Below, in pieces: positions 1 through 5,100 of a DNA stretch of 5,100 nucleotides. This stretch comes from Anaerolineales bacterium (GTDB lineage Bacteria > Chloroflexota > Anaerolineae > Anaerolineales > UBA6663): positions 1 to 5,100 of the forward strand of contig JAGOBN010000358.1 of the NCBI GenBank assembly GCA_017999235.1. Reading direction: 5' to 3'. Made by a program: the position numbers and the translations under genes. The first letter of the stretch is position 1. The number at the start of each line of letters is the position of its first letter. Below the pieces are notes generated by a model that saw only the letters and a list, made by a program, of their open reading frames with translations, made no database searches and was not told where the DNA came from.

Positions 1-1023
1 TGGCTGCCGCTGGGGCAGCTGCTGGCCTGGGCCACCTGGCCGTTGACGGCGTACACGCTGGCCTTCGTCCAATTCTTCGCCGATATCCCCGGCGCCGCGA
101 TCAGCTTGGGCGAGGTGGCGCCGGCCGTGGTCGTGATCTTCTATGGGGCGCTGTTCATTGTGACTTGGGCGCTGAGCCGGCCGCCGGATGAGCGGCCGAA
201 GTGGTGGACGACGTTTGCGAAGGAAAGCCTGCCGGCCGGCGGGGCCAGCGTGTTGGCGCTGGGCATAGTCATGGCCTGGGGCGCGGCGTTTAGCGTGCCC
301 GAGACGCCGGGACAGCTGCGGGTGACGGTGCTGGATACCGGGCCGGACCCGGCGGTGCTGATCCAGACGCCGGCCGGCCGGGCGGTGCTGGTCAATGGCG
401 GGTCGAGCGGCGGCGCGCTCACGCGCGGCTTGGCGCAATATCTGCCGCTGTTTCAGAGCAAGCTCGATGTGCTGGTGCTGGCCGGCGCCGATGAGGCGGC
501 GTTGGGCGGGATCCCGGATGTGCTGGCGCGGTATCAAGCGGAGCGGGTCGTGGTGACTGGCGCAGCCGGGAAGGGCGCGGCCTATGCGGCCGTGATGACA
601 ACACTCTTGCAGCAGGGACCGGCGCCGCAGAGCGCGGCCGGCCGGCCGGTTTTTGATTTGGACGACGGGATCACCTTGCGAGTTTTAGCTGACGGCGTGC
701 ACGGGAGTAGTTTGTGGCTGGAGTGGCAGGCTTTCTCCTTGGCGCTGCCGCTGGGTGTCACGAAGCCGGCCGAGGCTGACGCGTTGGCGGCGGCCAACCC
801 GGCGGCCGCCACCGTGCTGGTGTTGGCCGAGCAGCATCAGGCCGTGGCCGAGACTCTCGCCGAGGCTTGGGACCCGATGATCATCGCGATTGCCACGGCG
901 CCGGCCGGGCCGGCGGCGGATACGCGTGCGCTGGCCGGCCGGACGCTGCTGCGGACGGGCGAACGCGGCGCGCTGATGGTGACGACCGACGGCCGACAGA
1001 TGTGGGTGGAGGCGGGGCGCTGA
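1..1023 (+). CDS. ComEC/Rec2-family DNA-uptake channel protein, C-terminal part (5' end outside window), with degenerate MBL domain
   Basis: ComEC proteins form the inner-membrane channel that brings single-stranded DNA into the cell during natural transformation; many end in a metallo-beta-lactamase-like (MBL) domain thought to act as a nuclease. The reading frame is open from base 1, giving 340 visible residues. Residues 1-30 are the end of the competence membrane domain. Hydrophobic helices follow at about 39-59 (VAPAVVVIFYGALFIVTWAL) and 80-98. An MBL-like fold starts near residue 107: RVTVLDTGPDPAVLIQTPAG stands where family members have a LDVGQGD-type strand, then VLVNGG where DGG is usual. 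The metal-binding loop (TH-x-HADH-x-GG) is replaced by LAGADEAALGG at residues 160-170, so no His ligand remains. The GD and HHG motifs further on are also not recognisable. The domain is therefore probably catalytically dead, while the channel role may persist. The TTG at 43 is internal, not the start. Family call is fairly sure; loss of nuclease activity is inferred. Confidence 0.8.
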   Translation, partial: WLPLGQLLAWATWPLTAYTLAFVQFFADIPGAAISLGEVAPAVVVIFYGALFIVTWALSRPPDERPKWWTTFAKESLPAGGASVLALGIVMAWGAAFSVPETPGQLRVTVLDTGPDPAVLIQTPAGRAVLVNGGSSGGALTRGLAQYLPLFQSKLDVLVLAGADEAALGGIPDVLARYQAERVVVTGAAGKGAAYAAVMTTLLQQGPAPQSAAGRPVFDLDDGITLRVLADGVHGSSLWLEWQAFSLALPLGVTKPAEADALAAANPAAATVLVLAEQHQAVAETLAEAWDPMIIAIATAPAGPAADTRALAGRTLLRTGERGALMVTTDGRQMWVEAGR

Positions 1024-1283
1024 GCCCTTTATCCGGAAGGTTGGCCGTCTACCACCGATCGACAGATGGGACTGACTTCATTCGGCTGGATGCCGGAGAG
1101 GATGGGGTGGCGTGGCGCAGCGCGGATGGCGCGGCCTGGGAGCGGGCGAATGAGGCCGGCTTTGGTACGCCCAACAACGCGGGCCTGTATTCGGCCAACG
1201 CGGCGGTCTCCCTGTCCAGTCGGCTGATCGTCGGGGCGGTCAATCCCGTGGACGGCCCGCAGCTGTGGAGTTACCTGCCGTAG
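1002..1283 (+). CDS. Short propeller-repeat-like protein or remnant (hypothetical)
   Basis: This short frame encodes about 87-93 residues and stops with TAG at 1281-1283. It contains VAWRSADGAAWERANEAGFG, then a PNNAGLY segment, and ends in LIVGAVNPVDGPQLWSYLP. This resembles one terminal blade of secreted beta-propeller-like proteins whose repeats read roughly W-R-S/T-x-D-G-x-x-W ... G-F-G ... N ... G-T-x-N-x-x-x-G-x-E-V-W. Only one repeat is present and there is no signal peptide, so it looks like the C-terminal tail of a larger lost gene or a tiny orphan. The start is uncertain. GTG at 1002 is the first in-frame start without a clear ribosome site. CTG at 1020 overlaps the upstream TGA (CTGA) and has GGAGG at 1008-1012, seven bases before it. 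TTG at 1041 has GGAAGG almost touching it. A hairpin region follows directly after the stop. Real translation is unproven. Confidence 0.4.
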   Translation: MGGGGALSPLSGRLAVYHRSTDGTDFIRLDAGEDGVAWRSADGAAWERANEAGFGTPNNAGLYSANAAVSLSSRLIVGAVNPVDGPQLWSYLP

Positions 1284-1284
1284 A

Positions 1285-1355
1285 CGCCCCGGAGCGGGGG
1301 GCCACTTCGGGGCGATGTTCAGCCGCCGGCCGAGGCCACACGCTTCGGCCGGCGG
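1285..1355. terminator. Tandem GC-rich hairpins between convergent genes, possible bidirectional terminator
   Basis: Two inverted repeats lie between the end of the plus-strand unit (1283) and the end of the minus-strand gene (1376). The first pairs CGCCCCG (1285-1291) with CGGGGCG (1308-1314). The second is an 11-bp perfect stem, CCGCCGGCCGA (1323-1333) with TCGGCCGGCGG (1345-1355), loop 11 bases. Position between convergent genes fits termination on both strands. Neither strand shows the run of T expected of a classic intrinsic terminator, so the call is tentative. Confidence 0.4.
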
Positions 1356-1375
1356 TGTGTGGATAAGCGACGGGT

Positions 1376-1726
1376 TTATGGCGAACGAAACCCGGCTGGG
1401 CTGGCTCCGGTGATCTGATAGGCGGCTGAAAAGCCCGCGCTCTTGGCGGCGTGAACTTCCAACTGCCGGCCATCGGCCAAATGCAGGATCAGCATCTCGC
1501 CCGTCTCCATCCGGTTCAATACCTGCGCTTGCATGGGCTCGTCCTGGCTGACCGTCACTTCCCCGGTGATTTCGAAGTTCGAGGGGCGGTCTCCGGCCGT
1601 TTCGGCCGCGCCGGCGGTTTGGCGCACGCGCAGGTGATAGAAGACGCGCGCCAAGTGTCGGCCGGCCTGGCGCAGTTCACCGCTCCCGCTGAGGTTTTGG
1701 AGAACATCCTGGGGTTTCTGGTCCAC
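1376..1726 (-). CDS. Hypothetical small protein (116 aa), possibly beta-rich
   Basis: I do not recognise a named family. The start is GTG at 1726, backed by a GGAAGGG site seven bases upstream (1734-1740); the stop is TAA at 1376-1378. The N-terminal part (about residues 12-36, GSGELRQAGRHLARVFYHLR) reads like two beta strands. A polar, Ala/Gly-rich segment follows, then FEITGEVTV, and then VLNRMETGEMLILHLADGRQ at about residues 70-90, a pattern of alternating hydrophobic residues ending in a DGR turn that suggests a small beta-barrel or sandwich. There is no signal peptide, membrane helix or Cys cluster, so it is probably cytoplasmic. It lies 168 bases downstream of the cyclase gene on the same strand and is convergent with the ComEC unit; it could be the last gene of the signalling operon or have its own promoter. 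Coding on this strand is preferred over the overlapping plus-strand frame (1451-1798) because of the ribosome site and coherent protein pattern. Confidence 0.6.
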   Translation of the reverse strand: MDQKPQDVLQNLSGSGELRQAGRHLARVFYHLRVRQTAGAAETAGDRPSNFEITGEVTVSQDEPMQAQVLNRMETGEMLILHLADGRQLEVHAAKSAGFSAAYQITGASPAGFRSP

Positions 1727-1894
1727 GGCGAATCCCTTCCGAGGGTGGCTCTGGGCCGGCCGGCCCGCACCTCGGTTGCGGAGGCCGGCGCAAATTGAAG
1801 CGCGTGACGAGCCGCTGAGCGGCTGATAATGCCAGTATGGTGTGAGGGGGTCTCAAAAGCGTCACAAGGCCCGCGCCGCCGCCCAGCCGATCTT
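1727..1894. other. Intergenic gap between the cyclase gene and the small hypothetical gene
   Basis: This 168-base stretch contains the ribosome site of the downstream gene, a GGCCGGCCGGCC run (1754-1765), a small inverted repeat AGCCGCT-G-AGCGGCT (1810-1824) and half of the larger hairpin that overlaps the cyclase stop codon. A weak minus-strand promoter-like pair (TTGAGA at 1851-1856 and CATTAT at 1826-1831, spacing 19) is present but not convincing. I see no gene in it. Confidence 0.5.
1734..1740 (-). promoter_or_regulatory. Ribosome binding site supporting the GTG start at 1726
   Basis: On the minus strand GGAAGGG lies seven bases before GTG. This is the clearest Shine-Dalgarno-like site in the window and decides the start of the 116-residue hypothetical protein. 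Confidence 0.5.
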
Positions 1895-1908
1895 TTACGC
1901 GGCGGCGC
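1873..1908 (-). terminator. Hairpin spanning the cyclase stop codon, possible terminator or attenuating structure
   Basis: GCGCCGCCGC (1873-1882) is perfectly complementary to GCGGCGGCGC (1899-1908), giving a 10-bp stem with a 16-base loop. The TAA of the 831-residue cyclase protein (1895-1897) sits in the loop, and the 5' arm in the transcript encodes its Ala-rich last residues. A short T run follows about 14 bases past the stem on the minus strand, too far away for a textbook intrinsic terminator. Confidence 0.3.
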
Positions 1909-4390
1909 TGGAACCGCCGGTGGGGTAATACCCGGCGCTTAACACGGAGGCGCGCGCTTCCAAGGCCAACGACCGGTTCAGATACTCCCGCGCTTCCTCG
2001 TAGGCGCCGCTCTGCCGGGCCTGCTCGCCGGCCTTTTCCAAGTACGCAATCGCTTTGGCGGGATCCTCGGCTTTGTCCCAGTGCTCGGCCAACAGCCCAT
2101 AGTGCGGGCCGAGATCGCCGGCGTGGACGCGCTCGTGCCATTCGGCGACGGCGCGGTGCAGCTGCCGCCGCTGGGCGAACAACATGAGGTTGTAGGCGGT
2201 CGCGTGCGTGAGCGAATCTTTGAAGCTGTAAGTCGGTTCGGCTTCCGAGGCATGCCGCACAATCAAATCTAGATCTTCCAGCGCCTCCAGATGCCCGGCC
2301 AGGTTGACGCGCTCGTCCGGATCGGGGTAGATCTCGCTCAACAGCGGCAAGGTGAAGACCGGCCCGATCACGCTGGCGGCTTTCAACGCCAGTTGTTCAG
2401 CCGGCGACAGGCGGTCAATCAGCAGGGCGCGCTCTGCCGCGCGGCCGGTCAGGCTGACCGCCGGCGTCGCCGGATGCTCGCCGGTGGGCCGATAAACCAG
2501 CACGGGCCGGGTGAGGCCTTTGACCGTGATCGGGAGCAGGGGCTCAAACCCGATCCGCGCCTGGGCCAGCTGATACGTGGCCTCGTCGCACAGAATGTCC
2601 CCCGGCGCCGCCTGCATCATCAGCCGCGCGGCCAGGTTCGTTTTATCGCCCAGGGCGCCATAGGCGCGCTGGGCCGGACTGCCATAGGCCCCGGCCCGCA
2701 CCTGCCCATACGTAATGCCGATCTGGATCCCGGTAATAAAGGCCAGGGCCGCCGGCGGCGCGCGCAATTCCAGCGCGGCCCGGACCGCGCGGACGGCGTC
2801 GTCGGCGTGCGCCACCGGCACGCCCAGGGCGATGTAGAGATAACTCCCCTTATCGCCGACGATTAGTTGCAGCAGGGCGCCCTCGGATTGATCCACAACG
2901 CGCTCCACCCAGTGCATAAACGCGTCCAGCTTGAGGCCGGCCGCCTCATCGGCGTCGTAATCCAGGCCGCCAAACCGCAAGAACAGCATGGCGGCCGGCC
3001 GTAATTCCGAGAGCAAGTCGCTCTTGCCCGCGCGCACTTTTTCAAAGACCGTGGGCAGGAGCCAGGGCTCGGCTTGCGCGTCCGGGACGGCGTCGCCGGC
3101 CAGGGCCGGCCAGGGGCAGTCCGGCACCTCGCCGGCCAGCGCGCTGATCACCCCGCAGCCGGCGCGGTGCTCGCCGATCGTCAAGCGGCCGGCCAATTCA
3201 GCGGCGACCGCCGCCGACACAATCACCTCCCCGCGGCCGGCCAGGTGTTCGGCCGCCGCCAATTCGTCCATCAGCCCGCCGGCCAGCACGTCCAGGTATT
3301 GCCGGCGCGGATCGCCGACCAGCAGCCGCCGCACCGGGCCGCCCGCCACCGCGACCTTGATGGCCAGGGCGATGGCGGCTCCGGCCGGCGTGGTGAGCGT
3401 GGCGAAGGGCTGCATGGCGGCTTGCATCGCCAGGGCGCTGGCGGCAGCCCGCGCGGCCGCGCTCGCCGCGTCCGCGGCCGGCGCGGCCTCGTCGAACCAG
3501 CAGGTGATGGCGTCGCCGCTGAAGCTGACCACGCTGCCGCCGCGGCGATGCACCTCGGCGATCAAGGCCGCGTAAATGCGGTTGAGCTGGCGGGTCAGTT
3601 CCTCGGCGCCGCGCTGAAACCCCAGCTCGCGGGCCAGCGCTGCGGTGAGGGGCGTGAAGCCGGAGATATCGGCGAACAGGGCCGCGCCGCGGGTGCGCTC
3701 CGGCAGGGCCGCGCCGCGCGCCAGAGCCTGCCGGCGGTCCATAGGGATATAGACCGCGACGGTCTCCGCCGCCGCTTTCTGGCGCTCCTCGATGTCCAGC
3801 TGCAGCTGCTGCAGCTGCCGCTTGAGGCGCTGCTCGCGGGCGTGGACTTCGCCGGCCATGCGCTGGAAAACCCGCGCCAGATCGCCCAGCGCGTCCGGGC
3901 GCTGAGCCACCGGCGCCAGCGCGGCGGCCTCAAACTGGTTGGCCTCGATGGCGCGCGCGGCGGCCGTCAGCCGCTCCACCTGCCGCAGATACTCCACCTC
4001 TTGATCGCGATAGCGCTTTTTCTCCAGGCTGGCGCTCAGGCGCGCCTGGAGCAGCACCGGGTCAAAGGGCTTGGGCAGGTAGTCTTCGGCGCCCTGCTGG
4101 ATGCCACGCACCACGCTCGGCAGGTCATTCATGGCCGAGATGATGATCACGGGCAGGTCGCGCGTGGCGGGGTCAGCCTTGAGGCGCGCCAGCACCGCGA
4201 AGCCGTCCAGGACCGGCATCATGATGTCCAGCAGCACCAGGTCGGGCTGTTCGGCCGCCACCTGGTCCAGCGCCTGCTGGCCGTCGGCGGCGCTGATGGT
4301 GGCGTAATCCAGGTCCTCCAATTCCTGTTCGAGGTAATCGACGTTGAAGGGCTCGTCGTCCACGATCAGGATTTTGGGGCGGGTGTTCAT
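1895..4390 (-). CDS. REC / HAMP-like / dual class III nucleotidyl cyclase / short TPR signalling protein (831 aa)
   Basis: This is probably a phosphorylation-controlled adenylate or guanylate cyclase in the cytoplasm. Residues 1-120 are a complete REC domain: acidic pair D11/D12, phospho-acceptor D55 (LVLLDIMMP), S85 and K107. Residues 130-205 form a HAMP-like and coiled-coil linker (DALGDLARVFQRMAGEV, then Gln-rich heptads). Cyclase domain 1 is about 232-410, with metal aspartates D241 (FADISGFT) and D293 (FSGDAITCWF); its Asn/Arg positions are D375 and A379. Cyclase domain 2 is about 464-635: the first metal Asp is R472, but D513 (VGDKGSYLY), N585 and R589 (TNLAARL) are present. The halves are complementary, suggesting one composite active site. 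Residues 658-760 resemble the helical region that follows the NTPase in related proteins, and 763-810 about one TPR. No Walker A motif exists: the sequence runs from TGRAAER directly to IDRLSPAEQ, so the usual NTPase module is absent. ATG start lies three bases after the upstream stop (TAG CCG ATG) without a strong ribosome site, suggesting translational coupling. Substrate (ATP or GTP) cannot be assigned. Confidence 0.9.
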   Translation of the reverse strand: MNTRPKILIVDDEPFNVDYLEQELEDLDYATISAADGQQALDQVAAEQPDLVLLDIMMPVLDGFAVLARLKADPATRDLPVIIISAMNDLPSVVRGIQQGAEDYLPKPFDPVLLQARLSASLEKKRYRDQEVEYLRQVERLTAAARAIEANQFEAAALAPVAQRPDALGDLARVFQRMAGEVHAREQRLKRQLQQLQLDIEERQKAAAETVAVYIPMDRRQALARGAALPERTRGAALFADISGFTPLTAALARELGFQRGAEELTRQLNRIYAALIAEVHRRGGSVVSFSGDAITCWFDEAAPAADAASAAARAAASALAMQAAMQPFATLTTPAGAAIALAIKVAVAGGPVRRLLVGDPRRQYLDVLAGGLMDELAAAEHLAGRGEVIVSAAVAAELAGRLTIGEHRAGCGVISALAGEVPDCPWPALAGDAVPDAQAEPWLLPTVFEKVRAGKSDLLSELRPAAMLFLRFGGLDYDADEAAGLKLDAFMHWVERVVDQSEGALLQLIVGDKGSYLYIALGVPVAHADDAVRAVRAALELRAPPAALAFITGIQIGITYGQVRAGAYGSPAQRAYGALGDKTNLAARLMMQAAPGDILCDEATYQLAQARIGFEPLLPITVKGLTRPVLVYRPTGEHPATPAVSLTGRAAERALLIDRLSPAEQLALKAASVIGPVFTLPLLSEIYPDPDERVNLAGHLEALEDLDLIVRHASEAEPTYSFKDSLTHATAYNLMLFAQRRQLHRAVAEWHERVHAGDLGPHYGLLAEHWDKAEDPAKAIAYLEKAGEQARQSGAYEEAREYLNRSLALEARASVLSAGYYPTGGSSAAA

Positions 4391-4393
4391 CGG

Positions 4394-4756
4394 CTACTGG
4401 TCCAGGACTTCCGCCAGTTTGGCCAGCAGCAAGGCCTCATCCACGGGCTTAGTGAGGTAAGCGTTGCAGCCGGCGGCCAGGGCTTTCTCGGCGTCGCCGC
4501 TCATGGCATGGGCGGACAGGCCGATGATTGGGATCTGGCGGAGCGCGGCGCTGCTTTTGAGGGTGCGGGTGGCCGTCCAGCCGTCCATCACCGGCAGGGA
4601 CATATCCATCAGGATCGCGTCCGGATGCTCCTGCTCGGCCAGCGCCACGCCCTGCGCGCCGTCTCGGGCGATCACCAGCTCATAGTCATCCTCGAGCAGC
4701 TGGGTGAGCAGGTCGATATTCAATTCCACATCTTCGACAATCAGGATTTTGGTCAT
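4394..4756 (-). CDS. Stand-alone response regulator receiver protein (CheY/DivK-like, 120 aa)
   Basis: The whole protein is one REC domain, the usual length for a single-domain response regulator that passes or receives a phosphoryl group or acts through protein contacts. Visible key residues are the acidic pair E8/D9 (LIVEDVELN), phospho-acceptor D51 (ILMDMSLPVMDGW), S81 (GLSAHAM) and K103 (YLTKPVDE); all are intact, so it should be phosphorylatable. There is no output domain. The ATG at 4754-4756 overlaps the TGA of the upstream gene in an ATGA arrangement and lacks a clear ribosome site, so translation is probably coupled. It is followed after three bases by the REC-cyclase gene. The context suggests a shuttle or modulator between the upstream kinase-like protein and the cyclase protein; partner identity is inferred. 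Confidence 0.93.
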   Translation of the reverse strand: MTKILIVEDVELNIDLLTQLLEDDYELVIARDGAQGVALAEQEHPDAILMDMSLPVMDGWTATRTLKSSAALRQIPIIGLSAHAMSGDAEKALAAGCNAYLTKPVDEALLLAKLAEVLDQ

Positions 4757-5100
4757 GCGGCGCTCGGCGGGGGCTGAACTTTATTCAAGGCGGCCTGCAG
4801 CTCGCGCAGCAGCGTCTCGCCGGCCAGACCTTGTTTGTGAATGATGTGGCCGACGCTCTGTTGCAGCAGCGCGGCCTCCTCGGCGGTGAGGGTTTTGGCG
4901 GTGATGACCACGATGGGAATGGCGCCATGCTCCGGGTTGTGCTGCAAGAGTTCGATCACCCCGAAGCCGTCCAGGCGCGGCATCATCAGATCGAGCAGGA
5001 TGACGTCGGGCCGCTGGCGGCCCACCGCCTCCAGCGCCGCCACCCCGTCGGCGGCATGGTCGAGGACATAGCGCTCGCCCAGCAGCTGCTGGGCCAGGTC
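4753..5100 (-). CDS. C-terminal receiver domain of a larger signalling protein, probably a hybrid sensor kinase (5' end outside window)
   Basis: The frame is open to the right edge, giving 115 visible residues that cover most of a REC domain and end at TGA (4753-4755). The phospho-acceptor Asp is at residue 37 of the visible part (VILLDLMMPRLDGFG, codon 4990-4992). VVITAKTLTAEE supplies the conserved Thr, and HIIHKQGL the conserved Lys, here followed by Gln rather than the usual Pro. The first strand with its acidic pair lies outside the window. The form TAKTLTAEEAALLQQSV...KQGL...LLRELQAAL is typical of the last receiver of hybrid histidine kinases, which suggests but does not prove a kinase upstream. 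GTG at 5043 lies inside the domain and is not the start. It overlaps the next gene by four bases, placing it in the same operon. Confidence 0.85.
   Translation of the reverse strand, partial: DLAQQLLGERYVLDHAADGVAALEAVGRQRPDVILLDLMMPRLDGFGVIELLQHNPEHGAIPIVVITAKTLTAEEAALLQQSVGHIIHKQGLAGETLLRELQAALNKVQPPPSAA

Noticed and set aside
1451..1798. 115-codon plus-strand frame over the small hypothetical gene
   Set aside because: It lacks a convincing ribosome site and domain pattern; the minus-strand gene has GGAAGGG seven bases before GTG.
1826..1856. Possible minus-strand promoter (TTGAGA, 19 bases, CATTAT) before the small hypothetical gene
   Set aside because: Spacing and match are poor, and such pairs arise easily by chance, so it is not listed as a promoter.
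1677..2141. 154-codon minus-strand frame overlapping the cyclase C-terminus, checked as a possible frameshifted continuation
   Set aside because: Its product is Arg/Pro-rich and without TPR character, so it is an out-of-frame shadow.
2291..2866. 191-codon plus-strand frame inside the cyclase gene
   Set aside because: It is an antisense shadow of cyclase domain 2 with no recognisable motif.
3023..3037. R-A-G-K-S at residues 453-457 of the cyclase protein as a Walker A motif
   Set aside because: The GxxxxGK[ST] spacing is not met, and it lies in the linker between the two cyclase domains.
3795..3822. CAGCTG/CTGCAG repeat-like stretch
   Set aside because: It encodes the Gln/Leu heptads of the coiled-coil linker; the repetition follows from the protein.
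3074..4777. 567-codon open frame on the plus strand opposite the cyclase and receiver genes
   Set aside because: The minus strand encodes clear REC and cyclase motifs across the same bases. The plus frame has a His/Gly/Arg/Gln-rich composition without domains, as expected for an antisense frame in GC-rich DNA with strong codon bias.

Overview
The window is GC-rich, densely coded bacterial DNA. It looks like a Chloroflexota genome, probably of the Anaerolineae type. This rests on general resemblance only: a two-cyclase signalling protein of a kind common in Chloroflexota and cyanobacteria, a ComEC-like protein with a decayed nuclease domain, strong GGCCGGCC enrichment and heavy Ala/Gly codon use. 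No rRNA or other marker gene is present to settle it.

Layout. Positions 1-1023 (+) hold the C-terminal end of a ComEC/Rec2-type DNA-uptake channel protein: the last membrane helices, then a metallo-beta-lactamase-like (MBL) domain whose metal ligands are all gone. Overlapping its stop is a short frame (to 1283, +) that resembles only the last repeat of a beta-propeller-like protein, probably a remnant or very small gene. At 1284-1375 there are two GC-rich hairpins between convergent transcription units. At 1376-1726 (-) lies a small orphan protein of unknown function. At 1727-1894 is a 168-base gap. From 1895 to the right edge everything is on the minus strand and forms one tight signalling operon.

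The operon, in order of transcription (right to left), is: (1) the C-terminal receiver (REC) domain of a protein that begins outside the window, probably a hybrid sensor kinase; (2) a stand-alone REC protein that overlaps it by 4 bases (ATGA); (3) after a 3-base gap, an 831-residue protein with REC, HAMP-like/coiled-coil linker, two class III nucleotidyl cyclase domains and a short helical/TPR tail. The simplest reading is a phosphorelay: a sensor kinase signals through receiver domains to control cyclic-nucleotide production.

Points most worth a second look: (a) the two cyclase domains carry complementary halves of one active site, as in mammalian C1/C2 cyclases; (b) the cyclase protein appears to have lost the P-loop NTPase module that usually lies between the second cyclase domain and the TPR region, with the flanks joined in frame, and its TPR region stops early; (c) the ComEC MBL domain has no catalytic residues left; (d) the palindrome GGCCGGCC occurs 12 times in positions 1-3242 and never in 3243-5100. 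I found no CRISPR array, tRNA, rRNA, insertion sequence or clearly new system.
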